From Paragonimus westermani (taxonomy: Eukaryota > Platyhelminthes > Trematoda > Plagiorchiida > Troglotrematidae), in NCBI GenBank assembly GCA_008508345.1, contig QNGE01000928.1:36404-100403 (forward strand): a stretch of DNA of 64,000 nt. Reading direction: 5' to 3'. The position numbers and the translations under genes were made by a program. How positions within the stretch are numbered: the stretch's first letter is position 1; every line of letters begins with the position of its first letter. Of the stretch, positions 1-12,056 are shown one piece after another. The notes under the pieces are model-generated. The model did not search any database. It was not told where the DNA came from and saw nothing but the letters and a program-made list of their open reading frames with translations.

Positions 1-130
1 TCCTCCAACGATCCATCCCGTATCTCTGCCGTATTTATCACGCGATTATCTCGATCCGCGATCATCTCGAACCGCTGCTACTGAATAGTGGTGTGAGTAG
101 TATGGTGCGACCGTATCTCCTCACTACACC
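1..130 (+). mobile_element. MITE-like repeat, copy A (3' part)
   Basis: This is the right-hand part of a short dispersed repeat, cut by the window edge. It is almost identical to 32613-32727 and is the reverse complement of parts of 16645-16949 and 22614-22929. It ends with the degraded terminal sequence CTCACTACACCATG, where better copies read CTCACTACACTAGT. No protein is encoded. It lies inside an upstream intron of the myosin-like gene. The family is non-autonomous and the transposase that moved it is unknown. Confidence 0.75.
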
Positions 131-203
131 ATGTTTTCACACTGCATCAACGTATGCTTGGTCAGCTTGCTTTTACAGTCTCTCAGCCCACCCAATTGTG
201 AGT

Positions 204-537
204 ACTAGTGCTGTGAACCGAGGAGGCGGATGGCACAGAGGTTGTGTATTTGGGGAAACCAATAAACGAGTTATGCGTCCCGACCTGACTACGAACAAAA
301 TCATTCATTTGCGCGCAACACTGATCTGAGGATGTTCCGGTCGCTTTGGACACCAAGTATCAGTTCCCTCATGTAGCAAAAACCATTACATTTGATGCTG
401 CCCTTCAGTCATCTTTCCTGTTTCTCTCCCGTATTTGTCTCGCGTCCATTTCGATCCATGCTGTCGTCTCGCTACTGAATAGCGGTGTAAGTAATATAGT
501 GCGACCGTCTGTCCTTTATTCAGCTACAGAAGATCCT
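204..537 (+). mobile_element. MITE-like repeat, copy B (near full length)
   Basis: The left end reads ACTAGTGCTGTGAACC, matching the ACTAGTGT(A/T)GTGA terminus of other copies. The body follows copy E (32413-32731) segment by segment, including the shared stretches GATCTGAGGATG and TATCAGTTCC. The right end near 525-537 is eroded. It carries short open frames on both strands that are only by-products of the repeat. It sits 74 bp after copy A in the same orientation, so this part of the intron took two insertions or an old tandem arrangement. Confidence 0.7.
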
Positions 538-1891
538 GTGCGCTTCTCTAATGACTGAGTTATGCTTACTCCATCGAAGTGCACACTCCCTGCGATATTA
601 GTGTACGCCCCCTATCTTCCAGTAGTGTTTCTTTTTATAAAGCCGACTGTTATCAGCTTTTGCGGTAAGCGAACAGCTCTTAGTAGAAAATAGTTTTGAG
701 CACAAATTAGGTGAATTATCACCGTAAAATTGCACGGCCATCCCATGCGCTATAAGTATACGAACTAGTAGTGCGCTGTATTATGATTGGCCCGCTTCAA
801 CACTCCAATACATCGATTAGGCGTACTTTCTGCGCGACATTGGGATTCATCTTCCTCCACGATCGCTTCAAATCAACCACTGATTTGATTGTCTAGGTGT
901 ACATCTCAGCATTCCTGTGCACATGACATGCTAACAAACTCAAAGTTTTCTATGGGGTCCAGATCAGAGCCGTAATTCCACCACCCTGTAGTCTATCCGT
1001 GGAAGAAGTGGTCATATTCTTCTGATATGTGACATGACTTGAGGCATTGTCCAGGTAGAACTCTGAAGTCCCTTGTTAATATAAAGAATCAACACAAGTT
1101 ATTCCATATCTTCATTATCATTCAGTATGATTAGTTTGCTCGTGATATAAACTTGAAATCCTCCAACTGTTTCCATTATTGTGCCTGATGAAACACAATT
1201 CCTGCTTCCAAGGATAATGCTGGTATTGTCTTCACCCATTAGACTACTTCAGTTTATTTGTTTCTTATTGTTCAATCAATCGATATGCTACCAATGGAGT
1301 TTTTTAAATCCCTTGTATGTAAATTTGCTTCCATTGAATCTTTGAACTCCTCTGTCCTTCCAAATCACCTAATTAATTTCCTGGTGGTTTGAAGTGAATG
1401 ATACAAATACAAGAGAAATTTTTCAACCACGTGGGCTTTAATAGCATGACAATAAACTCATGCCCAGATTATCGACAATAGGTCGTTGACATAATCGAAT
1501 TACCAAGACGCATGTCGTTTGGACTAGCGCTTCAGTTTGACGGCAGCATGGCTAAATTATCTCACAGTTGCTGTTCTTCCCATTTTTTTCGCAATCTCTT
1601 ATCGGTAAAGGTGGTTTGCTGTTGTTTAATAGGACATGTCCGTTTATTACGAAATGTGATTGCTAACGATTTGATACCTAAGAAGATATTGCTAAATGGT
1701 CAGGTGGCTGTGCGACATTGTCACGAGGCGTATAAGCCAGCTATCGCGGAATGTTCTGAAACTTCTGCCTCACTAGACGTGGAAGATAAGTAGAGTTACG
1801 TTATCACCGTATCTCTCCACGCTATCGGACCTTTCTTCTAAGCGATCGATTTGAATCGCTTACTGAACTCTGCCCTGTAATTTTGTCTTAG
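538..1891. other. Intron sequence of the myosin-like gene, nothing recognised
   Basis: No conserved coding signal or RNA gene was seen. The 93-codon frame at 1512-1793 has no recognisable domain and no splice-site support. The stretch ends at the acceptor TTTTGTCTTAG just before the coiled-coil exon. Confidence 0.5.
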
Positions 1892-2421
1892 ATTTCTCGC
1901 GTCAGTGTGGACCGTTTGGAGCTGAAAGTTCGGGAACTGGAACAACGCCTGGAATTAGAATCGATCGTACGCAGTCGATTACAAACCTCTCTTGATCGTG
2001 CTCGTGAGACAATTGAACAGCTGACCACTGAACGGGATCGATTGATCGCTTCAGAGAACTCGGAAAAGCAGTTGACTCGCAAGTTGGCTAGGCAGCTGCG
2101 CGAGGCTCAACAGGCACAGGACGAGACTGCCCGACGTGCGCAACTCGCTCAGCGTCGTGCAGATGAGGCGATGACGCAAGCGGATCAAGCTATCCGACAG
2201 GCCAACTCATCTCGTGAAGAACTGAGTGCGTTAGCACGGCGTAAACAAGATTTCAAAACTTGGGCTAATCAGAGAGAGCAAGAGCTCGATCTGAACACTA
2301 TCGAGAATGAGGATACCTGTTCTACATATTCCGCGGGAGATAAAGACCGATGGCTACGACGTCCGATAACGTTGCCAATTGAGCCATCCGTTGTTGATCA
2401 AGCTCTTGCGTTAGCTACAGA
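1892..2421 (+). CDS. MYO18: Myosin XVIII-like heavy chain, coiled-coil tail exon
   Basis: This internal exon of 530 nt encodes 176 residues plus two bases. It is a continuous heptad-rich coiled coil with residues such as VRELEQRLELE, then LTTERDRLIASEN and KLARQLREAQ, followed by an acidic hinge and a basic segment. The order and spacing match the end of the myosin-18A tail as I remember it (IRELE..LE.ER, LTEERDQRIAAEN, RLQRQLRDTKEE). The start is fixed by the acceptor TTTTGTCTTAG: its final TAG is an in-frame stop, so the frame is open only from 1892. The end is the consensus donor GTAAGT at 2422, which interrupts a GA codon; without splicing the frame stops at once. In this family the tail dimerises and the protein acts as an actin-tethering scaffold. 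Upstream motor exons lie outside the window. The alternative is another long coiled-coil protein. Confidence 0.75.
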
Positions 2422-4034
2422 GTAAGTCATCGTCATCGATTTTGATGGTGATGATACGGTGGGAGAAGAGGAGAAGGATAATGGTATAGTCTTTCCATAC
2501 TAATTTCTCTCTGTATCCGTGTGATCCACGATTGCTCAGTTTTAAGTACTCCGTTTGATTTAACCTCCCTTTCATGTAGTTTTCGTGCTGATTTCTTATA
2601 TTTTGACCCGTAACCTTCATCACACGTCACGCGGGACATTTACACAAATCTTGTTGCTTTCTTTAACAGTGCAAAACACTTACATACCTTAAGATTTGCC
2701 TGGACAATCAACTGTTACCTCTCATTTATAACTGTGTAACTGTTGAGTGCATTGTTTTACTATTGCCCGTGTTGTTCATTTTCTCATACCATCTCTAAAC
2801 ACCCACCATGTATTTGCCCACGTCACCTTTTGCAATAATCGAAGTGAGCAATTCGTGCTAAATTCATACTGCTAACCAGTTGTATTACATACATCCCTAT
2901 GTCTGTGTGCCGATTTACCCCAGTTCACATTAATCCCCTCTAACTTTGCCCGCGTACATCTTTTTATTAGACTTTTTTTTTCTATGCGCGTGCGTTCATC
3001 TCTCATACACAGCTCTGTCAATGGAGCGGTCAAGGAATCATCCCAACAACTGCCATTCCTTCCGCAGATGTGGACACGTAATTCACACGTAGACGGTTGT
3101 GGCGATCCTTCCACCCCCAGCTCACATTAACCACCACCAACAATAGTTTCCACGCTTGTGTCATTAACGTACACGGCGCGCATGTTCGCTAACCATCTTA
3201 CTCTCCGATTCACGTCTGTGTCCGTCCAACCTCTCGCTTGTCCAATACTCAATTTCGCTGCGTGTGCAGGTTGGCCTGGTTTCTAACCCCCGTGTTTTAT
3301 ATGCACACCTTTTCTCGCTATGTTATATTGGTTTATCACCGATCTCTGTGTAACCTGTCAATATGAAGTTTCACAAAAGCGTGTTTCACTCATTCAGACA
3401 GTCCAATGACTGATCTCATTACACATATCCACATCTGCATTATAAATTTACCCTTTTCTGGTAGGTATTTGTACCGCAAGCTAGTTCTAGTATGCACAAA
3501 ACCTTGAGGCCCTTCAACTCTCTTTGAACTGGACAAATGCAACCTGTCCAGAGATGCAATCGGTACAGAATTCTAATATCACCAGGTGCGTGTGGACGTG
3601 AAATTTTATCTATAGGCTACAGGTTGTATCGTTCAGTTCTAGTCTTCGTGGTCTACATTGTTTGTATCGTCCCAGGAGAACAGGATCGTAAGTTTGTTCA
3701 GCTTCTCGTGGTTCATTAGTGTCTGTGGCACTGTAAAATGTATTAATGAACCAGTGGACTTTTATCAAAGCCATTTCATCCGATACAGGGCTGGTACAGT
3801 AGGTACCTTCATTGTTACGTACAGTATTTACTGTTATCTCACCAAAATAAATCTGTGGCTTCAGTAGAACAAGTGTCTTTGTGTTTCTTTTAAAATTGTC
3901 CAACATTTATACACCATTTATTCACCACCGAACGAAATCTGGCAGGTCAATGTTCCTCATTAACTGTGTCGGCGATTCGTCACAGGTTTGCTTACAGTTT
4001 TTACTCCTTTCCCGTATTTTTATGTGCTGCTCAG
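2422..4034 (+). other. Intron of the myosin-like gene
   Basis: The 1613-bp intron begins GTAAGT and ends GTGCTGCTCAG after a T-rich tract. It is phase 2: two bases (GA) come from the upstream exon and one (A) from the downstream exon. Several short frames on both strands show no recognisable domain, and no mobile element was seen. Confidence 0.65.
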
Positions 4035-4689
4035 AACATCTGCATTTCAACGCTCTCGTAGTCTAAGCCTGAAGCGTCCCAGACATCGGCATGCACGCTT
4101 TGGCGCCGTTCATACTCATCGGATCATGTCCGCTCCTCTTGTTGGCATACTTCGTAATCGCACTGTGCCTTGTCAAAAACCGGCCCTCAATAGCGTATAC
4201 CGAAAACAACCGTCACCCACTCACAACATTGCTCAACGTTCGGAAGTCAATATCCAGCGTATAAGGAACATTCAAGGCGACACAACTGGTGAGCAGCGCA
4301 TTGATTCGCCCACTAGTTCCAGCCTAATTGAATCATCCGACGATGAACCGTCGGGCTCCAGAAAAGCCAGGTTGTCACATCCGCTTTCAGTTCAAACGTT
4401 GCGTCCAGGCGTCTCCGTTAATACAGTTTCGAATGCTGATCTTCAATCTGCCCTCTCTTCACCTATCTTGATCGTCCGAGAATTAGAACAGTGTAGCAGT
4501 CAATCTTTACTATCTGTTGATCAAACACAAAAACAGCAGGAAGCATCGCAGATACCCTTCGATTCGTCCTGCGATTTCGTTACAATGCATCCACAAACTG
4601 AGATTGCGAGGCCATCATTTTTAGAGCCGCAGACTCCATTCCCGTCTCCACAGTCTACCTCATCAGAAGCCACCTTTCCTTTTACTTAA
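4035..4689 (+). CDS. MYO18: Myosin XVIII-like heavy chain, terminal exon
   Basis: The exon completes the split Glu codon and encodes 217 further residues to the TAA at 4687. The product is serine-, proline- and glutamine-rich with a basic start (QRSRSLSLKRPRHRH) and an acidic patch (SSSLIESSDDEPSGS). It ends in FLEPQTPFPSPQSTSS and has no folded domain. Such a disordered, probably phosphorylated tail piece follows the coiled coil in myosin-18 proteins. The acceptor is GTGCTGCTCAG at 4024-4034. Phase agreement with the donor at 2422 is the main evidence that the two exons belong together. The sequence itself is not conserved enough to be diagnostic, and an additional small exon in the intron cannot be excluded. 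Confidence 0.6.
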
Positions 4690-6239
4690 GTTTAAGAAAC
4701 AAATTCAATCCACTCCCATCCCCCGTTTTCATATTCCATCTTTATAGTATCATATATCATATAGTATCATCTTATCTCCATTCCAGTGTTTCCGTTTGCG
4801 TGCTTTCAAACCATCAGTGTTTGGATCGATTGCTTCTGTTGCTTTCCAATCCGCACATAATCGGAAAGTTAGCTGCGTTTTCTGACAACCTGTACAGCAT
4901 TCCAAACAAGTTTCGTAAATCGGTCGGTTTATTTGTTCGGTTATTTTTTTATCCGCGACCATTTCTATGATTTTCTCGGCTATATATTCTTGTCTGAGAA
5001 AGTGCTGGAGAGAAAATGCAGCCTGTCGTTTTCTCATTTTGTTCGGTGTTATCCTTCTACTCATAAATGTTATTTCCTGCACGCTGTTCTCACCCAGACA
5101 TTTTCTTTCATTCAGTTATTACGGATCGGGAATGCGATGACTTCGAAAAAGGTGGTCAACGGTTAACAGAGTACATGAATTAATAAATTAGCAAGTGTCT
5201 ATTTGCCTTGCAGGTTTGTTGATTAATGCCCAATAACGATAGAATTCTCTACACTACTTTTCCGCCCTGTGTGTTGTTGGGGGATTTCTATTACCTGAGA
5301 TATTGAATTCCTCACAACTTGTTGTTTTTTAAAATCGTCTTCTTTTATTGCCTACACTGTTTGAGTTTGCATCTCAGCAAATTTAGAGGAATAGCCCGTA
5401 TGCTTCAACTGATACGTTTACCATGAATATTTGCGTTTCCTTCTCTGTGTTTGCGTGCGTTGGCTTTGGTTTTCAGGTCTACAGCCTTTGCTGTTCACGT
5501 CAATACAATTTGTTACATGTATTAATTGGATCTGAATGAAGCCGGCTACACTTGATCACACATGTTCACAAAATCTCATGGTATTCATTGGTGTGTTAGG
5601 ACTGACTTCCCGTGACGAGATAAACTAGTACCTCCCAAGCTGGTCAGAAACTGTTACTAACATCACTGCCGACACAGTAACATATATATTGCAAACAGTA
5701 CATCGACTGCTTTCACTGTAAAAGGTGGCGATTTATGTATGAAACGATACGGGTAATTCGTAAAATTTGTATACAACAGTTTGCTACATCATTTTTACAA
5801 TCCTAAGAAGGTAGCGAAATAACTGAGAATCACTATAGTTATGACTATTTTAAGCGCACTCTTTCGGAACTTGATCTACCAATTAGCACGAGAGTTCTAC
5901 TTCAGTTCACTCTGCCAAGCATCCATTTTAACCACTTTGCTACAGTTGGGTGGATTCACTTATGTGAATGAGATTGGATAACAGGCAAGAAGCACGGGGT
6001 CATCATCATTCATTTTGTTTAATTCAGCTTGCCCCCTTCGTTAACTTACAAACAGGGTTGTCCAATGCGTAAATGAGAATCATCCTCCATGTTGGATGTG
6101 CTAAAGAGTTTCCTTCTCAAGGTCATTGGTCATCTTGCGTTTTCCTTCTTATCTCACTTCACCACATTAATTTCGATGGCGAGAACGCTTGAGGGATTCG
6201 GATTGGGGATATCTATCGTGGGGCTATTTTCATAGGCCA
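4690..6239. other. 3' UTR of the myosin-like gene, then intergenic
   Basis: From the stop codon to about 5200 the sequence is T-rich and plausible as 3' UTR. Beyond that there is AT-rich sequence without recognised genes, RNAs or repeats. Confidence 0.45.
5182..5187 (+). promoter_or_regulatory. Candidate poly(A) signal of the myosin-like gene
   Basis: AATAAA lies about 490 bp after the stop codon. It is followed within 30-40 bp by the T/GT-rich TATTTGCCTTGCAGGTTTG. It is the first canonical hexamer after the stop. The hexamer is common in AT-rich DNA, so transcript ends are needed to confirm it. Confidence 0.45.
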
Positions 6240-6625
6240 GAACACGTTTCGAGTTGGGAAGTCAGGGTGGTTGATTTTGAAGACCTTTCATATGTAGATG
6301 CTTCAGTGATACTCGTTTTGTGAAGTTTGAACCGCATAACACATTTCGTGAAACGAGCTGATTTCGCAAGTCCAAACTACCTGTTTCAGAACCGTGTCCA
6401 TAAGTAGTTTCACTGAGAGACAAGCAAAACGCGATACTTTTAGGCATGCAGATGTTCACCAAGCTTGTAAGCACTTCACCACTAAACGGGGTGAAATCAT
6501 CAGTTCGTAAATGTTTGAGTGCACTGATATCACCTCGTTTAATGATTAAACTTTTGCAGTCTAAATGCCACGTTCGGCGAACGTTTGAATATGTAAACCG
6601 TCAGCCCGAGCTATGAACACCACCA
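6240..6625 (-). mobile_element. Penelope-like element tail fragment with hammerhead-like core
   Basis: Read on the minus strand, 6503-6445 has the perfect core CTGATGA (6503-6497). It is followed by the inverted pair TTCACC/GGTGAA and a small GCTT/AAGC hairpin, then AAGCTTGGTGAACAT. The tail of the Penelope-like relic at 58.4-59.2 kb has the same order, ending AAGCTCGGCGAACAT. No protein-coding part was recognised here. The family assignment rests only on similarity to the second copy, and the outer limits are approximate. Confidence 0.45.
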
Positions 6626-9167
6626 CTATGCTCAACAATCAGGAATGATACTTCCCAATTTTTTCGGTGGCTGTGCAGTTGTTTAAAGGGCGAAGTGTAA
6701 ATGTTTGGTCCAAAACACCATGAGATCAGTTGATGTACGTTTTGATGCAATAGAGAGTTCTTTATTCACGAAATGCTTGTGTACAATCAACAGTCCTGTT
6801 TAGTGGCGCCGTTCCGGTTCCGAATCGAACGCTTCGTACAATTACGTCTAAAGCACAAACGACATGATTGATTGTGCCATAATAAGTCGCAGTTCAAGTG
6901 TACGTTTTCAATTCACTTATATGAAAGTGCCGTTTAACTACATTAGGGCGGAACGAATACGTGTTATAATATGACAACATCTCGTTTACTCCCATCAATC
7001 GCAAACGTGAAACATGTTTGTTATATGCATCCTACAGATAAGCACATGTAAGGGCCAGACACACCTACAGACAGACCGAGTATTACGTAATAATGATCGT
7101 GACAACCCACATTTATGGACATAACGTCGGTTGGTAAGCTTGGACAAGCATCGTTTACTTGACAGAAATCGATGCTTCTGCCTCGAGATAAAGAAAACGA
7201 AACCTTGGTCCCAAGAATGACGTGACTGTCATCGCTAATTGACACCAAGTCAAGTCAGAAGATAAGAGCAGAAATCATTTTGTTCCTTTTCAAAACGTGT
7301 GTAACAAGCAGGAAAATATAGGATATTTAATTGATGCATTGTATTCTAAAAACGCCCTCGAATCAGAAGACTGAAGAACAATCACTAGAAGTGGTAGCTG
7401 AAGTCACAGCATGACGTCTTAAACATCATACATTTAAAGAATAACGATTATCCCTGGATTGTCCTGTGAATTGTTGTCCATTTTGGTTGGACAAAATCTT
7501 CTCCTCTGGATGGGTGCGGCTCTGGACAAATGAAATGGGACTCTCTGACATGAAGTAAAGGAGTAAGCTCTGACTTATCCCGCTAAACCTGTTCTTGGTA
7601 CTTTTACTGAATCTACTGCAAAGAGGAAACTGACTTATATGGAATACTCCACGTCTGCTTCTTTGATTACAACGACTTTAAGACGTGTCTGTGTTAATTT
7701 TGCACACAGATTCCACTCCAAGCAATCGAATTGTATTCCTTGACCATTGTCTTGCGAGGTTTGGCAGTGCCGGTTACTGTTGCTTCTTTCCGGACGATTA
7801 CTATGATTGTCGTTTCTGACTCCCATACGCATTAGCCGGGTGTTTAGTTCGTGACTTCAGTGGATGTTTACTTCATAATTACCGCGTTTCGGAAGAGATG
7901 GACCTCGTTGTGCACTTGCAACTGACAACAGCAATCATTATACCGCACAAAAGATGGAAAAGTGATTGAGTGGATTAGGTTGCTGGTATCTGCTGATTAC
8001 ACACAGACATCGTGAACCACATGGAGCAGCTTTGAAAGGTTTCATAACATTTTCAATACATCTACCTTTGTTCAGCCTTACAAAACTGCTGTTAATTTTT
8101 GGTGCAATGCAAGGAGAAGCTCCGGGGTAACTATTCGAAACGCTTATATTAATTACCAGCCTACTTAATGTGGAATCCGCTAAAGACGTTCGTCATCACG
8201 GCAAAGAACTTTGCCCTCCAAGCGGAGTGCTCATATTTACGGAATGCTGTGAAATGCCTAAATTATTCCTTCTTATTGTTGAATATGAAAATATGCCAAC
8301 TATCAATCCAGGTAAGACAATTTGCTCAGCTCAAGCAATGTCGTGTATGTGGATCAGTCATTTAACCTGGAGCTTCATCATCACTATCATAAACAGCAAT
8401 ACTTCAGTGGTTCTCACTGATGTTTAACTGCCACACAACCATGAGTAAAAAGGCAACCTCTTATCAGAGAAGAGATGACAGAAGGGTAGATTAAGTGGTC
8501 AATTTACTAAAAATAGTTTCGTATATATTCAGTCACTCAACGTCAAGATGTCTATAACTCGAAAACAAACAACCCAGTAATAAATGTAAGTAAGGTGTCA
8601 CCAGTGAGACAGCTTCCTCATGAGTATCACTGCCCCTTGTCACTAAGCGCACATACTTCACATGTAACTCAGTCAAACAACGACAACATTCGCGTTACTG
8701 AACCCGATTTGTCGCCATCTCACATAACATCTGCAGCCACTGACTCTGTGAATCGCAAGATCTCTAGCGCGTGAGACGAATCCGACGTATAGCAGACAAC
8801 CCTTGTACGACTGACTCCATTTATCTACACCAGGTAGTCATCTCTCCACCTCACAACTTACACCAGTAGGTAGTAGCGTCAGGAACGAGAGCTCTGTATG
8901 GCAGACGACTGGCACGCATCCTTAATGCATGGCATAACCATGTAAGTTTGTACAAATGCAAAGATTGAACGGAAGAATTCGTTTGGAAATCACTACCAAG
9001 TATCGGCTTCCTAACCTCCTTGTTGTTTACTCATCGGTGCCACCTGATGCGAGCGAAAGAACGTAGATATCGACAGTCAGATATCTGAAGACGGCCATGT
9101 TTCATGCCGTAAAGTAATAAAGCAGTCACCTTCACCTTACGTACGCGAATCTTAAGCCCGTCTATCA
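6626..9167. other. Intergenic, nothing firmly recognised
   Basis: There are only short frames. The frame at 8131-8427 contains a GT donor-like GTAAGA after CCAG at 8311, but it has no identifiable domain and no convincing acceptor. No tandem repeats or RNA genes were seen. Confidence 0.4.
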
Positions 9168-9994
9168 TCAGAGGTGTCCTAAATCAGCAAATATAACTTC
9201 AGCCTTAAAGATATGCGCTTCTGTTTCATTCCCTGCATCTCTGCCGCCGCCGCTGATGAAACTTTCCAAGTACACAAACTGAACAACGACCTTCATGACT
9301 TCATTATTTAACATTAAACTTACGTAATCACAGCAATCTTGCAGAAGTATTTTGCAGTTTGGGGCTACAAAACGCACTTTGAAGTGGTTCCTACACTGCG
9401 ATATATCTTCTGACATTATCTATGTTGCTTGAGATTATGAAAACAGTACTCTGTTGTTCGCACAGTCAAGATCGGTCAGTCTTCTCTCAAGCGGGTGCCC
9501 CAGACTGTCCGCTACTATCTCGTCCATGACAAAATGTAAAAAATGTCAAAACTGGACAACCTTGACTTACGTCTATCCTGATGCTGAAACTGTCAGACAG
9601 TTCATAGAAAGCCCGATCTGAAGTATGGGAATAAAGCTTTGGCAGTACATCCACATACTTGGTCCGCACACTATACTTTTAAGTGACTCCAAAATTATAG
9701 GTCGATCCACCGAATCGAACACACCTTTACTGTCGAGAAAACACGGTAACTGTTGGCCAGTGGTACACATGGCACCGCTCCAGAATTTGACGAAGAGTAA
9801 AAATGTGACCAGTACATCCCATCCACGTCTAGAACGAACGCTTGTCTGTTCTCAAGCCTCAGTGATTCGATGAAGTTTAACGGATGCCAGAACCCTAGTG
9901 ATGACCAGGTCAAACTAATCTCCCCTGTGGTTTTTACAAGAGCACATTGAGAACTATTATTGAATGACGACAGCGTGTTCTCTGTGGACGCCAT
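9168..9994 (-). pseudogene. Non-LTR retrotransposon reverse transcriptase relic
   Basis: On the minus strand, pieces of a LINE reverse transcriptase appear in order but in shifting frames. Motif A resembles FLDSKGVFDSVDRPI (about 9740-9700), where the family has FLDIxxAFDSVDR. Next comes a QGCP block (VSQGCPVLTFFTFC, about 9570-9530). Last is a post-RT segment, CKILLQDCCDYV followed by FVYLESFISGGG (about 9380-9230), where families have KxLLQDW and FVYLGSxISxGG. The YADD box was not found. Frameshifts and stops make it non-functional. It resembles the LINE at 54-55.6 kb. In life the enzyme copies element RNA into chromosomal DNA. Confidence 0.75.
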
Positions 9995-11063
9995 TTTTGG
10001 GCTAACCCCAAAGAAAATAGTCCACTGTAGTAACAGCTACCTCAAACAGTCTGCAGAGAACGTCTACAAACACTGCAGGAACTCAGAATGGTCGTGGAAT
10101 GCAACGTAATCTCTGGGACTAAATTACAAACTGTGCTGTCATCATGCCTAAGAGGAAGGCCTTTGTGTAAACAAAACTGCGGAGAACACTTTCAGTTCCA
10201 GGAAGCATTTGTTTGTTAAGCGTCCTCTCTCACGATGAAATTGAGCATATTCGTGGTATTTTCAGCATCTTTCGTGGATTTATCTTTAATATACTATTGC
10301 CTTCTTTTCTGATTATCCATGTGTGACGGTAGTGTTAGTCTACCAGTAGAACACCACAGCTCTAGCGGTAACCGGTAGATTCGTATACTTGATCTATTAT
10401 CCTCATTGAGGTGTTCTTTCGGTTGACGTGTAACGGAATAACATAGATTAATCAGTTTGACGCAGTATGCATCAAGTCATTAGTCATAGTGTAGCGAGAA
10501 GGCGTCCAACAAAGCACAATCTTTATTGTCCAAATCGCTAGTCACATGCAACGAGCGCTCTCTCGTTTATGAGTCGTATTTCCAACCCGCAGCACCCCCC
10601 GGTTTCCGTCCACGTGTCGTGTGCACTTCTAACCGGTTTACGTGTGTGANTTTGAGGTATTCGGCCGAGCGTTCGAAAACTCGCACCTCCGACCCGTTGA
10701 GAATTGGAGCCAAATGTTCAGTGCACGGAATGTACGAACTGTCTTGTATACCGCGATAAACGGCACCGAATACCAAGAAGGTGTAGCAGTTCTGGATAAT
10801 GGTATACAGCAATATATGCATGCTACTTATGGCAGTACAAAAATGGTCTGGGTGTCAGTCGTTTAGTCAAAACGACACGTTGTCATCTTAGTCGCGGTCC
10901 CCTAGTGTGGTCTGGCTCCGGTGTGACGTTTACCCCAGCCCGCTTTGCGCAGAGCATTCTTGATTACAATGCAGGTTATCAGAGAACGACACACCTCAAT
11001 ACGGTTAACATTTTTGAACGAGCTGTCCACGCCGCTCTCAATGACACAAGTTGCCTTCACCAC
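9995..11063. other. Intergenic, possible old LTR material, unproven
   Basis: This stretch contains an isolated N (10650) and a relatively GC-rich patch at 10560-10760. On the minus strand, GGACAATAAAGATTGTGC near 10535-10518 looks like an LTR-type poly(A) signal. No partner repeat was found in the window, so no element is called. Confidence 0.3.
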
Positions 11064-11300
11064 TGTTGTATCGCAATTCGGGGTCAATCAGCAGTAAGCC
11101 TTACGGGCAATAACAACAGCAGAGAGAACACGTGACTCAATAGAAGTACATACTGCACTGTCACATTTATGAGCGGTAGCAGCATTTCTAAGTGTGTTGA
11201 CGGATGAGGCGTTGACCATTGAATCCGCGGCCAATGAGGACGCAGCTTGAATCTTGGCACGATTATGGGACACACAGGCGGCCTTGAGGCGTATACAACA
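11064..11300 (-). repeat. 3' LTR of the deleted LTR element
   Basis: The repeat begins TGTTGTAT and ends ATACAACA in window orientation. About 190 bp (11106-11300) is nearly identical to 13009-13204. The extra 20 bp sits near its 3' end in element orientation. It is followed in element orientation by GTGGTGAAG, which faintly resembles the primer site after the other LTR. Confidence 0.75.
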
Positions 11301-11639
11301 CTACCTCCGCCTTAGCCCGAATTGCGACCAAAAATGTAGCGTGTGGTCTGTGTGCTGTGGTTGCAGATCTACGATGCTGTGTCAGTGTGTCGGAGGTCAC
11401 ACAGGGTAGACATGGGAGTTTATGTGCGTCTGTTTGCGCACGTGATGTGTAGAGCTGTCCGGCGTTGACCTTGCGGCCGGTTGTAAGCTCGCACGTTCTA
11501 GGCCCGCAGGACCTAGCCACTCCAATCAGTCTCCACAGTGCGATGGACCCTTGCATGCTTGCCGCTCTTTCAAGCGGACGAGTGTCCCAGGCTGTACTGA
11601 TGGCGCTAGCTGTCTATAAGTTGACTGGTAGGTATGACG

Positions 11640-12056
11640 ACGTTTCCAACGGCGGAAAAGTCCATCGGCTATAAGGAGCTTGGATTCTGGCGTTAACGGC
11701 ATGTAGAGGAGTGCTTCTCTTAAATCTGACCTCGAGAAAAGCTGAGTGTCAGCTACTTTGGCCTGTAGCTCATCGGCCGTCGGGACTATGAGCGTAACCC
11801 CTACAACTTGGCCATTTACCGCCTTCCAGTCATCGCATATTCGTCTCGTACAGCCCTCTTGTAGCATTGTGACTATAGAGTGAATCCGTTTAGAACCATC
11901 GATGTGTTCGACGAAGTTGTTCGAAACCATTTCCCCTATGAAAACAGTTACTGTTTCTTGTTTGACCAGAGGAGTCGGGTGCGGTTGTAGTATCGGAGGA
12001 GCGGAATCCAATTCCATCTCACTAGTTGTCCTACGCCTATATGCACAATTAGTCAC
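11640..12056 (-). pseudogene. Gypsy-like reverse transcriptase fragment
   Basis: The open minus-strand frame 12056-11526 includes TRRICDDWKAVNGQ, PTADELQAKV and FSRSDLREALLYMPLTPES. These match the fingers/palm start of Ty3/Gypsy reverse transcriptases (D-R-xLN, P-x-DELLxx, FSKLDLRxAYLQxPLxxES), including the first catalytic Asp of the palm. The following GLFRYxRLPFG block survives only as GLFRR and the YxDD box is absent. The N-terminal 70 residues and the C-terminal 45 are unrecognised. It lies inside the LTR-bounded element. Confidence 0.65.

Noticed and set aside
1512..1793. Upstream exon of the myosin-like gene
   Set aside because: The peptide is Cys/hydrophobic-rich with no heptads, unlike a coiled-coil tail, and splice sites do not fit.
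8131..8427. Possible exon with a GTAAGA donor at 8312; brief resemblance to a TAF1-like EYSEExP motif
   Set aside because: Only a loose motif match, no convincing acceptor and no neighbouring exon in phase.
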